Of a stretch of 64,000 nt of DNA, positions 44,370 through 55,635 are shown in pieces. Where the stretch lies: positions 33,992,906 through 34,056,905 of the forward strand of contig OX463818.1 in the NCBI GenBank assembly GCA_949825045.1. The letters are read 5' to 3'. Both the position numbers and the translations under genes were made by a program. The first letter of the stretch is position 1. Every line of letters starts with the position of its first letter. Source of the stretch: Argyresthia goedartella. Its lineage: Eukaryota > Arthropoda > Insecta > Lepidoptera > Argyresthiidae. The notes beneath the pieces are model-generated. The model saw only the letters and a program-made list of their open reading frames with translations, ran no database searches and was not told the origin of the DNA.

Positions 44370-46432
44370 GCTGAAAGTAAAACAAAATTGAATCTAGTAG
44401 CAATGTAATGAAAACGACTTGGCAAATTATAAACAGAGAGACTGGAAAGGCCAAAGCTACACATAATAACTTCAAGCTTAAGATAGATAATCAATTGCTA
44501 AGTACAGACCTAGAAGTAGCAAAAGCTTTCGAAAATTTCTTTACGGACATTCCAGTTTCAACAACCAAGTCTTTAAATTCATCTCCCGCTGCTGCTGAAT
44601 CTATACTTAAACAAAACTTTGAGGAATGTAAAACAGATTTTAAATTTAGGCACGTAAATAATGAAGACATTGTAAAAGCGTTTAAATCCCTGGAAATGAA
44701 AAAGACAGCTGACGCCCATGGTCTATCAGTAAAAATTATTAGTTCCATTGTAGATTGTATTGCACCTCACCTTTGTTGTATATTTAATCAATGTATAGAT
44801 AGTGGTGTGTTTCCTGACTTGATGAAACTAAGTAAAGTTATACCTTTATTCAAAGCTGGTAGTACATCAGACCCCACCAATTTTAGACCCATATCGATAC
44901 TACCAACGCTTAGCAAAATATTTGAAAAACTCATACTTAATCAATTGCAAAGTCATTTTTATCTCAATAATTTAATTCATATTGCTCAGTTTGGTTTCAC
45001 AAAGGGTCGTTCAACAGCCGATGCTGGTGTTGAACTAATCGACAATATTTTTGATGCCTGGGAAGACGCAATGGATGCAATAGGTGTCTTCTGCGATCTA
45101 TCCAAGGCTTTTGATTGCGTCCATCATGACACTCTTGTCAGGAAGTTACGCCATTATGGTGTAAAAGATCAGGCACTTGGCCTTCTGGAGTCATATCTAA
45201 CAGATAGGGTTCAGATGGTCGATGTTAATGGGAAAAGATCACCTGGGTCTTCAATAAGTATGGGCATACCGCAAGGTTCAATTCTTGGTCCTTTCTTGTT
45301 TTTAGTATATATTAATGATTTACCTTACCTTGTTAAAGCAAAACATGGGTTAGTATTGTTTGCCGATGATACTTCTTTGATATTTAAAGTTAAAAGACAG
45401 CAATCAAATTATGACGAGGTAAACAATGCTATCTCTAGTATAGTGAACTGGTTTACTGTTAACAATTTATTACTTAATGAAAAGAAAACTAAATGTATTA
45501 AATTCGTGTTACCCAATGTGAACCCGGTAACTACAGACATATTTATAAAAGGACAGAGATTGGACCTTGTGCAGTCGACTGTCTTTTTGGGCATTACTTT
45601 AGACGCCAAACTAAAATGGGATCCTCATATAAATAAATTGTCGAACAGACTTAGTTCGGCAGCGTTCGCAGTTAAAAAAATTAGAGCTCTTACCGACGTA
45701 GACACCGCTAGACTAGTCTACTTTAGTTACTTTCATAGTCTAATGACCTATGGTATTTTATTGTGGGGTCACGCTGCGAATGCTAATAGTATATTTATTC
45801 TGCAGAAACGGGCTGTTCGTGCAATTTATAGATTAGGGCCTAGAGTGTCACTGAGGGAAAAGTTTAAAGAAATCAATATTCTGACATTTGTGTCTCAATA
45901 TATCTATGACAATCTTGTGTATGTAAAAAGAAATATAACTAATTTTCAGAAGTACAGTGATATACACAATTTTAATACTAGAAATAAAGACAAGTTGGTT
46001 GCTTATGTAAGCCGGCTACATAAAATTAGTAATTCTTTTAAAGGCAATTGTATACGCTATTACAATAAGGTCCCTACTGATATTAAAAACTTACCTTTAG
46101 ACAAGTTTAAAATAATAACAAAACAGAAATTGTATAAAAAAGGTTACTACAGGATATCTGATTACTTAGAGGACAGATGTCCATGGGAATAGATTGTTTG
46201 AGTAACAGGCTGTTTCGATATATAATTAGCATTCATTTTGTAATTTGACAATATTTTATTTAAAAAAGGAAACGCAAAAGATGCGACGACTGTGGAGTTT
46301 CTTCGGTGAGCTCTTCTCCACAGATTCCGCCATTGGGTTAGTGAACTCACCCAAAAAAATGTAATGACGGATCTAAGTGATGTAACAACATCCTATGGAA
46401 ATAAATGATTTTTGATTTTGATTTTTGATTTT
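44370..46432 (+). mobile_element. LINE family C, 5'-truncated but with open RT
   Basis: Begins inside ORF2 downstream of the endonuclease and runs through RT, a 200-bp 3' UTR and a TTTTGAT-type tail. A shorter, nearly identical copy is at 4414-5056. Related to, but distinct from, LINE A. Confidence 0.9.
44408..46192 (+). CDS. LINE C reverse transcriptase (lacks endonuclease)
   Basis: 594 codons without interruption. RT blocks: FRPISILPTLSKIFEKLIL, FCDLSKAFDCVHHD, GIPQGSILGPFLFLVYIND, catalytic F-A-D-D at about 45358-45369, GITLDAKLKWDPHINKL. C-terminal region RLVYFSYFHSLMTYGILLWG to EDRCPWE. The coding frame extends a few codons upstream of this ATG to a stop near 44375, so the ATG is not the native start. 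The endonuclease and ORF1 were lost to 5' truncation, hence the copy is dead as an autonomous element even though the RT looks intact. Confidence 0.9.
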   Translation: MKTTWQIINRETGKAKATHNNFKLKIDNQLLSTDLEVAKAFENFFTDIPVSTTKSLNSSPAAAESILKQNFEECKTDFKFRHVNNEDIVKAFKSLEMKKTADAHGLSVKIISSIVDCIAPHLCCIFNQCIDSGVFPDLMKLSKVIPLFKAGSTSDPTNFRPISILPTLSKIFEKLILNQLQSHFYLNNLIHIAQFGFTKGRSTADAGVELIDNIFDAWEDAMDAIGVFCDLSKAFDCVHHDTLVRKLRHYGVKDQALGLLESYLTDRVQMVDVNGKRSPGSSISMGIPQGSILGPFLFLVYINDLPYLVKAKHGLVLFADDTSLIFKVKRQQSNYDEVNNAISSIVNWFTVNNLLLNEKKTKCIKFVLPNVNPVTTDIFIKGQRLDLVQSTVFLGITLDAKLKWDPHINKLSNRLSSAAFAVKKIRALTDVDTARLVYFSYFHSLMTYGILLWGHAANANSIFILQKRAVRAIYRLGPRVSLREKFKEINILTFVSQYIYDNLVYVKRNITNFQKYSDIHNFNTRNKDKLVAYVSRLHKISNSFKGNCIRYYNKVPTDIKNLPLDKFKIITKQKLYKKGYYRISDYLEDRCPWE

Positions 46433-46706
46433 AAACAAGATGTCCTGGGAACTTGAAATTTGGTACAAAGGTGTATCATGAAGAATATTAAGCGAAAAAT
46501 CTGAAAACCGATTTTTTGCCTCTTCTCTACATTGGACCACTGTGGGAGAAGAAGGGCGTCGAAACTCCCACAGATTTATTTTTAGATCTCTTTTAAAAAT
46601 AGGTTGTGCTTAACTAATACAAATATGAAAAAAAATATTGTTATGATTAATAAGCAGGAATAAACAATTACAAAATTATTAACAGCAAGGTCTGTGTTGA
46701 GCCAGA

Positions 46707-49700
46707 TTAACCCCATACAGTCCTGTCATTTAAGTAATCTTGAACATTGTAATATCCCTTTTTCGACAAAGTCGCTTTAACATGCTTTTTAAATTGCTCA
46801 AATGACAATTTCAAAATCTCCAGAGGTATCTTATTGTAGTAGAGAATGCACTGACCCTTGAAAGAATCGCTAACCTTCGCGAGTCTTAATCGGGGCGCAC
46901 ATAGTCTGTGATTATTTCTTAGGTTAACATTACAGCTATCGCTAAGTTTGAAAAATGTTGTAAGGTTCTTGCGTACATACATTATATTTTCGAAAATAAA
47001 TTGACTAGCTACTGTTAGTATGTAAATTTTTTTAAAAAGCTCTCCTAAGTAGTCTGTTCGTTTTAAATTATAAATTGCTCAAATAGATATTTTTTTTGAA
47101 ATAAAAATAGTTTGAATATCCGCTGCTTTCCCCCACAACAAGATACCATAGGACATCACACTATGAAAGTAACTAAAATATACTAGCCTAGATGTAGCCA
47201 TATCCGTGTTTTGTCTGATGTTCCTAACAGCGTAAGCCGCAGAACTTAATTTACCAGCCAATTTATCTATGTGGGGTCTCCACTGCAATTTTCTATCAAT
47301 GGTTATTCCAAGAAACTTCGTATCATTTACTAATTCTAACGTGCTGTTGTCTAACACTAAACTGGTCTCAAATTGCCTGACATTTGGAAGTGGGAATTTG
47401 ATACACTTGGTTTTACCAGCGTTTAACAATAAATTATTTACTGTGAACCAATTTAAGGTTAAAGACAATACACCATTAACATCATCAAAATCTCCTTTTT
47501 GTCTTTCAATTTTGAAGACCATTGAAGTATCATCAGCAAACAACACTATGTCAGTTAATTTCTCCACCATGAAAGGCAGATCGTTAATATATACCAGGAA
47601 TAAGAAAGGGCCTAATATGGAACCTTGTGGAACGCCAATTTTTACACCCGATCCATCAGATTTAACGCCGTTTACTTCTGGCCTGCCTTTTGAATTCTAT
47701 TGCTTAGGTACGATCTTAGTAGATCCAACGCTTTATTTCTAACTCCGTAATGATTTAATTTAATTATAAGCGTATTGTGATCAACACATCAAACGCCTTC
47801 GACAGGTCGCAAAAAACACCGATAGGATCCTGTGTGGCCTCCCATGCAGAATAAATATGAGATATAAGGGTAATACCTGCATCCGTAGTCGATTTACCCC
47901 TAGTGAAACCGTATTGTTTGGCGTGGAGTTGTTTGTACGGTTGAAGTGTGAGAGCATTTGATTGAGTATAATCTTTTCATATATTTGACTTAGTGCTGGA
48001 AGAACAGATATTGGTCTGAAATTTGAACGATCATCCTTATCTCCCGACTTGAACAGAGGTATCAGTTCACTGTGTTTCATGAGGTCTGGAAAGCCCCATC
48101 GTCAACACATTTATTGTGTGTTGTGTCCCTTGTGACAATGATGTGTGTGTGTGTGTGTGTTTACATCGTTTCACGGTTTATTATTTGCCAAACTGTTTTT
48201 ATTCTATTATTTGAATTTTGAATTTTTCTATTAATGTGTAAAGTTTTTGCAGTTTTTCAAACCAACTTGAAAGTTTTGAAATATTTTTTAACATAGTCAT
48301 GAAATTTTCGATCAAATTTATAGGTTTTTTGATCATCAAAGTCATACAAGATAACTCTACTTTTACGAATTCCAAACGTTGCCCAGTCATTAAATTTAGA
48401 TTTACCGTTATAGTCACTGACTTTTATTTGAAAACTTTATTGAATTCTGTCTGAATAATGTTGAAGAAGTCTGATTAGATTTTGTTTGGGTTCTGTTCAT
48501 TAAAATCCGGTACTGGCAAATTTATATCTAAGTTTTTCGTGTATGTCTCTAGTCTATGGGATGTAATAGGCCTATAAAATGATGAACCAGTCTTATCCTT
48601 AATAGCAATTGGGAATGAAACTGTTTGACCACTGTGATCGGAAGGTAAGCAGTTAATTACACTTTTACTTGTGAATGCAAAGTCACAAAAAACGTTATCT
48701 AAGCAAGTTTGGCTGGTAAGTGTAAATCTAGTCGGCTCTAAAAATACATGACATAAATTAAATGATTTGATTAAAGTTATTAATCGTTGTTTCATTATTG
48801 TTCCTACAAGCAAATCTACATTAAGATCGCTACAAATAATTAACTTTTTTCTGTTATTACATAGTTTAGTGAGGGCTTCCTCCACTTTTTATTTTTTTTA
48901 TTTAGCCATTGAGGTGTCCCACTGCTAATCAAAGGCATCCCCCTCTTTCGTCCACACTTCCTTGGTCTGTGCCACCTCCGGCCACCTCCAGCCACCCCGG
49001 CAAAAACTTGTCGAGGTCGTCCCGCCATCTCCATTTAGGCCTGCCTCTACGTCGGTATCCGTCCTGTGGCATCCAGTTAGTGGCGATTTTCGCCCATCTA
49101 TCTGGGTGCATGCGACTTACGTGGCCGGCCCAGTTCCACTTTAGCTTAGCGGTCTGTGCACCCACATCAGCGATGCCAGTTAAGGAGCGCAGTGTGGTGT
49201 TCCTTATGCGGTCCGTCCTACGAACACTTAGGATGCTGCGCTACGTTGCTCGCTGGCAAACGTTGAGTTTGGACTTCTGAAGTTCGGTCAAAGACCATGT
49301 CTGAGCGCCGTAGGTTAGGAAAGGCAGGATACACATGTCGATGAGCTTGCGCTTGAGGGTCAGCGGAAGGTACCCTTTATGAAGGTCCATGAAGGAGCTT
49401 ATGAGCTCCTTCATGGACCAGTAGCTCTTCCAAGCGTTAGAAATGCGTCTATCAATTTCTCTATCCTGCCTGTTTTCGAAGGAGGCTATCTGGCCCAAGT
49501 AAATGTACTCATCGACATAATGTATTTCCTGCCCATCTGTACCTGACCCTACGTTTGACATTGTGAGTCATGGCCTGGGTTTTTGAACGATTCATCTTCA
49601 GTCCAACCTTAAGGCTTGCATTGCTGAGTTCCTGTAACATACGCTGGAGCTCGGGTGCAGATGGGGCAAACAGGACAATATCGTCGGCAAAGCGAAGGTT

Positions 49701-50304
49701 AGTAAGTCTTCTGCCACCAATGTCTATGCCTCGGTCTGCCCACGGGACCGCCAGCTTCTTGAAGACTTCCTCGAGGGTGCAGGTAAACAGCTTCGGAGAT
49801 AGCGGGTCTCCCTGTTTGATGCCTCTCTCTATGGGGAATGATGGTCCGGCTAGATGTAATTTTATATCGGCTGTACTATTATGGTAAATACTTTCCAGAA
49901 TGTTCTTCCATAATTTTTTCAAATATTTCGACATTGCTATGGCCTTTTTCATCCCTCGGTGGCCTGTAGACACAAACAATAATTTGGCTATCTAACTCAA
50001 CACAGGATACCTCTATTTGTCTTTCAACAGTAACTGCAAGAATATCTTTCCGTTTTTTCACCTTAATATTATTTTTCACTAAGATTAAAGAACCACCTCT
50101 ATCAGCAGTCTTTCTATTGTAACAACTGACAATTTTGTAATTATTTATGTTAAAAGACATCATATTTTCCTTCAACCAGTGTTCTGTAACATAAATAATA
50201 TCAATGTCAGATTTTTTTAGAAATAATTCTAATACAAGTTCTTTGCCAGGTAGCCCCTGGATGTTTTGATGGGTAATATTTAACTGGGGCTTACATTTTG
50301 ACAT
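46707..50304 (-). pseudogene. LINE A' ORF2 (endonuclease-RT), interrupted
   Basis: Endonuclease N-terminus at 50304 to about 49911 (INQNIQGLPGKEL-like start, VYRPPRDEKG), continuing at 48885-48475 (IICSDLNVDLLVG, CLPSDHSGQTVSF) beyond the RTE insertion. RT pieces at 48417-48199, 48080-47781, 47570-47079 (FADDTS box) and 46982-46707, the last ending DYLNDRTVWG. Aligned pieces look about nine-tenths identical to LINE A by eye. Confidence 0.85.
48885..49902 (-). mobile_element. RTE-type LINE, 5'-truncated, inserted in LINE A'
   Basis: Minus-strand RT with RGIKQGDPLSPKLF and FADDIVLFA (49979-49509 frame, real content from about 49902), then YLGQIASFE, LKRKLIDMCILPFLTYGAQTW and RMHPDRWAKI in further frames. 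The AT-rich tail is at 48885-48907. Flanked by TTCCTCCA (48877-48884) and TTCTTCCA (49903-49910), a probable 8-bp target duplication with one change. Confidence 0.85.
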
Positions 50305-50351
50305 ATTTAGTGGCTCTTCTATGCTAGAGATTTCCTCTATTGTCTTATGAA

Positions 50352-51617
50352 CTAATTTAAATTACTTGGAACAGATTCCAATGTTGCATGCAAAGTATGA
50401 TTAACAGGTGAGTTCCCAATAGGGGTGCATGTCATATTACTCTTAACATAAGCTGATGTGAAGTTGAACTTGGTTAAACCAACTATAGCTGCGTCGCATA
50501 TATTATAAGCTAACAATGTAGCTACTAATTTTTTATATTTTTTAGACAGGTACAATGTATCGTGTGTCAGAGTAAAGTTATGAATAAAATTATTCATGTC
50601 AAAATATAAAATAGCATCGCTGTGATGACATGTTAAATTAAATAAATGAATATTCATTCTATGCACAGATTTGTTCTGTAGTTCTGTCAAATTACAGGCA
50701 TATGGAAAATTGCATAGTATAAATTTGCATTTCATCCTACTATGTAAGTCTACTCGTTATGTAAGTCTACAAAAAACATTTTTATTCAAATCATTCCGAC
50801 TAATGTTTGAATGATTTCCTATCATAATTACAATAGTGCTGTACTCATCATAGATACCGCGACTAATTATCTTCACAAGATCTACAAATGAACTATTTGG
50901 ACAGCAAATGTTCGTTACTTTTTGCTTAAGCCGGTAATGTAATAGAGGCCCAAATCCTGCTACTACTTTGTCGGAGAACAACAGAGTTTTTCTCTGAGCA
51001 CATATTTTGGTAGCTGGCGGTACACGAGTGGAGGTGAGTGGCGGGACACACGTGTAGGAGTGCGGTTTGATGCACGTGGCGGCGGTTGGCGCGGCATTCG
51101 CGGCAGGGGGCGCGGCATTCGCGGCAGCGAGCGTCGCAACGTGCGCAACGGCGAACGGCGCGGCCCTCGGGGCAGCGTGCGGCATGACACACGCCTCAGC
51201 AGGGACAGCGAGCAGCGCGGTGCTCGCGCTGTTGAGCTGCGAGGTGCCTCCTCGACGACGACGGCGACGCTGTTTTTCGGTCGGGACAGCGGTGGACGCT
51301 GCAACACTTTCGTTGAGAGGGGTCGAGACCAAAGTTAGTGATGTGGGCTCGTCCTCCTTGCTGGTCTCATTCTCCTCGTTCTCAATTAGAATGCCCACCG
51401 ATTCCGCATTCTGGCGTTGTAGCTGAACTAACTCAGATGTCGCGGCTCTGAGTTCTGCTAACTCACTTTGTTCTTTGGCATAACATTGTAGTGTATTTGC
51501 TAGGAGGTCATGTAGATGTTGGCTTTCTACTCGGGCCAGTCGGACTCGCCCGTGAAGGGTTCCGTTGTAGCAAGTAATTATGTGACTGGATGTTTGTGTT
51601 GTGACTTTGTTTTTCAA
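50352..51617 (-). pseudogene. LINE A' ORF1 protein (type B), broken by a duplication
   Basis: 51617-50757 encodes 286 residues: an N-terminal helical region, an acidic stretch, a basic RRRRRRGG patch (possible nuclear localisation or RNA binding), an alanine/proline-rich low-complexity stretch, and the start of the SGNH-like domain (LLFSDKVVAG, VIMIGNHSN). A 17-bp direct duplication at 50741-50770 shifts the frame. The rest (50735-50352) has KCKFILCNFPYA, THDTLYLSKKYK and the terminal VPSNLN, like IPSNLN of type A. Ser and His of an SGNH triad are not evident. Confidence 0.8.
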
Positions 51618-51660
51618 AGTGTTTGTATGAAAGACAACTTTCTCTTTGCGGTTTTTAATA

Positions 51661-51977
51661 ATTGTTTTATATCTTAAAAAATGCTTATTTTATTTTGTTC
51701 GAACCAATTTTCGTTGAAAGTGTGTATTGAGAGACACAGCATTTTTTTTGTAGATTTTTCACTCTCTAACTTTATAAGTTAGAGGGGGGGGACACATTTT
51801 TCCACCTTGGAAGTGTCTGTCCCTTTAACAATTTACTTTGAGGAAAAATGTTTTCAGGAACCTCAACATCATTTTTAAAGACAGGACACCCCACAAAGAT
51901 AGGTTTGATGAAAAAAAAAATGTTTTCAGTTCCATGCATTATTTTTAAATAAAAATCGTAAAGCAGTTCACAGAATA
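51661..51977. other. No recognisable gene
   Basis: May include the 5' UTR of LINE A'; the boundary could not be set. Confidence 0.4.
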
Positions 51978-52360
51978 CATAGTCATAGTCATAGTCATTT
52001 ATTTGCTTAAAATATGGTACATGTCAGATGTTACTAAAATTATGTTTTTCGCATATTTTACCTAATAAGGCATGCAAATATATATTATATTATATTAAAA
52101 CACTAAGCTAATAATTCATTTCTATAAAAAAACATGTATTCTAAGTATCTATGTAAAATGTCAAAATAATTCTTACTCATGTCAAATAACTTAGCTTAAA
52201 TAATAATAATCTTTACATTTATCTGTCAAAAAAATCTTCTTTGTTGTAGAAACATTTATCGACTAACCATTTGTGTAGGTGGTTCTTAAAAAGAGGCAGT
52301 GGTAAATTTTTGAATGCTAGTGGCAGATTGTTGTATAATGTTGTTTCTCTACGGAACCCT
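51978..52360 (-). mobile_element. LINE 3'-end fragment
   Basis: Minus strand reads LPLAFKNLPLPLFKNHLHKW...DFFDR then stop at about 52223, the C-terminus of a Jockey/CR1-like RT, followed by a 3' UTR and a tail of ATGACT repeats at 51979-51998. Confidence 0.75.
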
Positions 52361-53774
52361 AAAAACTAGGGAATGTCTAGTTGTAAAGTTAAAATCATTT
52401 TACTGTGCCATGATTGACTAAATATACTCACATATATGCCTACAATAGATTTTTATTGCACGGTTATAGGGCTTAATACGATTTATTAACGTTAGCGACA
52501 GGGAACTTTAAATCCCAGCGGAATCTTTTCACGACCTTCAGTCCTACGTTTTTGGCTTTTTTCCTCATAAAAAGAATTTACTTCCTGAAAGTTCTCTGTC
52601 AGTTTGTTTGGTTTTTGCTGTAAATGTTGCTCGACGGCAAGGAATGGTGTTTTTCACGCGTTAGTTCGATTCGAAATTTTCGAACGGCTGGTTGGATTTT
52701 AATGAACGTGGTGTCTGTGGTTGACGATTGATGATTGCCTGCAGAAATACCAAGGGACGATGAAATAAAACGATTTAATCCCTATTGTTTAGACGACAAA
52801 ACTACTAGATTACGTACTTATTAAATTTGAATAAATATTCAAATTATTTGTGCGTATTAAATTAATTGTGTTATTACTTAAATAGACCCGGGTAAGTTTG
52901 CTAGACTATTTCTACAAAAAGGCTGACTGAGCTTGTAGTACGTGTAAAGTTGGGAACCAGCGGAGATAATGATCGAAATATTTCAGTGTCCGACTGTCCG
53001 TTGTCCCTATCGCTTTGCTATCGAAATAATTCCATCTCTTGCTCAGTTTTATGTCTTCCTTCCTACATTTTCTTTGTTCGAGTTTCTAAGAGTTTGTTGT
53101 AGCCTTGACTTAATATATTTGTATTTTTGGCGTGCCTGAAATTCAACATCACGTTTTCAAGGAAGATCATCTGTATTTCCCATGGGTGCCAATAGGTAAA
53201 TAAAAAATAATTTGGTGCTATTGTCAAAGCTTACCCTCGTCATATCAAAACGTCAATAAATACGATTCTAGGTATGTTTCACGATTATGATTTTGTATGT
53301 TTGTTTACACAGGGTGTTACACCTTTTCCCATAAGGGGTAGCATGGGCTCAGTTCAGCCAGAATTCAACACTGTGTAGCAAAAAGTCAGTAGAATCAAAT
53401 CCTACATTTCCATACAGTGTACGGCTACTTAACAAATATGCAAACATTTACTTACCAGAATTTTCTTAGAGTTATCTGCAATTTCCAATCTATGAGAAGC
53501 CTTGGCCAAATCTGTTAGTCAGTAGTTTGGTTTAAGATTTAGTATTTTGCAGGAAATTGTCACCTAGGATCGTGAAAACTCTGCTGGAGTTTTCCATTAG
53601 CGAGTGAACACGATTTCACGATTTACACGGTGTGACAAAATATCACCACCGGAGGTGTAGGGGACTGCGATCGAAATCTCATTTCCTCGAAAGGCGTGCT
53701 TTATTTTGCCAATTGTAGGATCGATATTGAAAAATTAAATCAGAAACATTATTTGGGTATCATGGCTTACATTA
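52361..53774. other. No recognisable gene
   Basis: About 1.4 kb with short frames only. No domain or repeat that I can assign. Confidence 0.5.
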
Positions 53775-54020
53775 GGTCTTTGACCGAACAACAAAACAAA
53801 TCTGTGCATAGAATGAATATTCATTTATTTAATTTAACGTAACACCACAGAGATGATATTTTATATTTCGACATGAATAATTTTATTCATAAGTTTACTC
53901 TGACTCAGGATATGTTGTCACTGTGTAATAAATAGAGAAAATTAGTAGCTACATTTTTGGCATATTATATATTCTATGCAGCTATAATTGGTTTAACCAA
54001 GTTCAACTTGACATGAGCTG
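53775..54020 (+). pseudogene. LINE A' ORF1 type-B fragment
   Basis: Plus-strand reading gives NKSVHRMNIHLFNLT, ILYFDMNNFIH, KFTLTQDM and RKLVAT, matching the C-terminal half of the minus-strand type-B ORF1 at 50.4-50.7 kb in opposite orientation. Two stops. Confidence 0.8.
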
Positions 54021-54109
54021 TTTTTATTGAACAGACTAATCAGAAACCTGCTTATGTTTAGGGTAAGATGATATGTACCCCTGTTGGGAATTTACCGGTT
54101 TACAACTTC

Positions 54110-55330
54110 TACTACTTCTTGCGTGCAACCAGTATGGGTTTAGAAGTGGAAGAAGATTTTGTTAAGAACACTTAAGATGTTGTTATGAAACTAGTCTCAA
54201 CCATCACTCGTCATGTTGATAATGCCAACAAATTTATAGGCGTATTTTTGGATCTCCAAAAGGCGTTTGATAAGGTCTGTATTCTAATACTTCTCTCTCG
54301 GCTCGAAAACATAGGAATAAGTGGCCACCCAAAGAAATGGTTCCAAAATTACCTAACAGATCGTACTTAATCTGTGCGTGTCGTGAAAGTTCAGTGGAAG
54401 CATGTCGTGTACATACGGGGTACCTCAAGGCAGTACATTGGGCTCTAGTCTATTTCTTACATACATCAACAGCCTATGTATTCTAAATGCTGTCGAAACT
54501 GAGCTTCTTATGTTTGCGGATGACATAGTTTTAATATTTCAAGGACCTACCTGGGAAATTGTGAAACAACCTGCAGAATCAGGTTTGAGTACCGTAACTG
54601 CTTGGCTAGAGGATAATTTGTTGTCTCTCAATACATCTAAAACAAAATATCTTTACTTTAGCAAAACCGCGGCGGTTAGTCCCCAAGCTGACTTCAATTC
54701 ATTCCCATGCATCAGAGAGATAACGAGTAACGATAACTGCAATTATGACACTCTGACTAGAAAATGAAACATTAGGTACCTCGGGGTAATAATTGACGAT
54801 AAACTGCAGTGGTGTCCACATATTTCAGCCACATCTAAAAGGTTTCAGAAAAGTATATACGTTTTCAAAAACCTTCGAATATATGCAGATCTTAATATTT
54901 TAATAGAAAAATATAATGCTCTATGCCACTGTATAATTGATTACTGTATTTGTGCCTGAGGTGGTGCATCGAAAACATTATGTTGGAAGCAGAGCGTGCT
55001 CAACGTGCTGTACTTTGTAACTTTAGTCATGTTGTTTGCATCCTACCGACTATCAACCGCACTTGAACACAGCAAAGCTAAAGTACTAAGCATACGCCAA
55101 TCCTACATATACAAATGTGTTAAATAGTATCACAGGTATCATGTACCTTTCCTTCCCGATAACAACAAGAGATTGTTCAGATGCCCAGTTCCTGTCATAA
55201 AAAGTTCCTTTGCCCAACGACAATTTAATGCTACTGCTCTGCGTCTCTATAATAAAATAAATAAATAAATAAATAAAATAATAAATATAATAAAATAAAT
55301 AAATAATAGTCTGAATATCAAAAACCCTAA
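54110..55330 (+). pseudogene. Jockey/CR1-like RT remnant
   Basis: Plus-strand blocks: FLDLQKAFDKV (frame 54185-54370), YGVPQGSTLGSSLFLTYINS and MFADDIVLIF (frame 54402-54767), then RYLGVIIDDKLQW and C-terminal coding with several stops to about 55250, where ATAA repeats begin. The endonuclease is missing. Confidence 0.8.
55246..55312. repeat. ATAA-type microsatellite
   Basis: Repeated ATAA/AATAA at the end of the preceding RT remnant, possibly its tail. Confidence 0.85.
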
Positions 55331-55635
55331 TAACTACCAGATCAAAAACAAACACAAAAATTGGCTTATTGGAATTGATTATGACCCTACAGAAAACCTG
55401 TTACTGATAATAAATATTTTTTTTATTTTACTAAGTTTAAATACTGATTTAGTAAGCTATAACTACTTTAAACATAAATAGGCATAACACTTCAAGCACA
55501 TACACATAACTCGTAAACACATAGTAACACCCTTACACATACAGTTACACTCTACACTCACCCCCTTACCAAATTTTTTTTTTGTTTTATTTTTAACGTT
55601 TGTAACTATTATTAATGTAATTATGCGAAGTACTT

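Larger units (their letters stand above)
46506..51660 (-). mobile_element. LINE family A' (ORF2 like A, ORF1 of a different type), minus strand
   Basis: In minus orientation: 5' region about 51660, ORF1 type B 51617-50352, 47-bp spacer, ORF2 from 50304 to about 46707, 3' UTR to 46506. ORF2 is closely similar to LINE A, ORF1 only distantly. Damaged by an RTE insertion (48885-49902), a deletion with TG repeats at about 48111-48172 and several shifts. Confidence 0.85.

Noticed and set aside
51060..51426. Plus-strand Ala-rich and Gly/Arg-rich ORFs as genes
   Set aside because: They are antisense shadows of the GC-rich low-complexity part of the minus-strand LINE ORF1.
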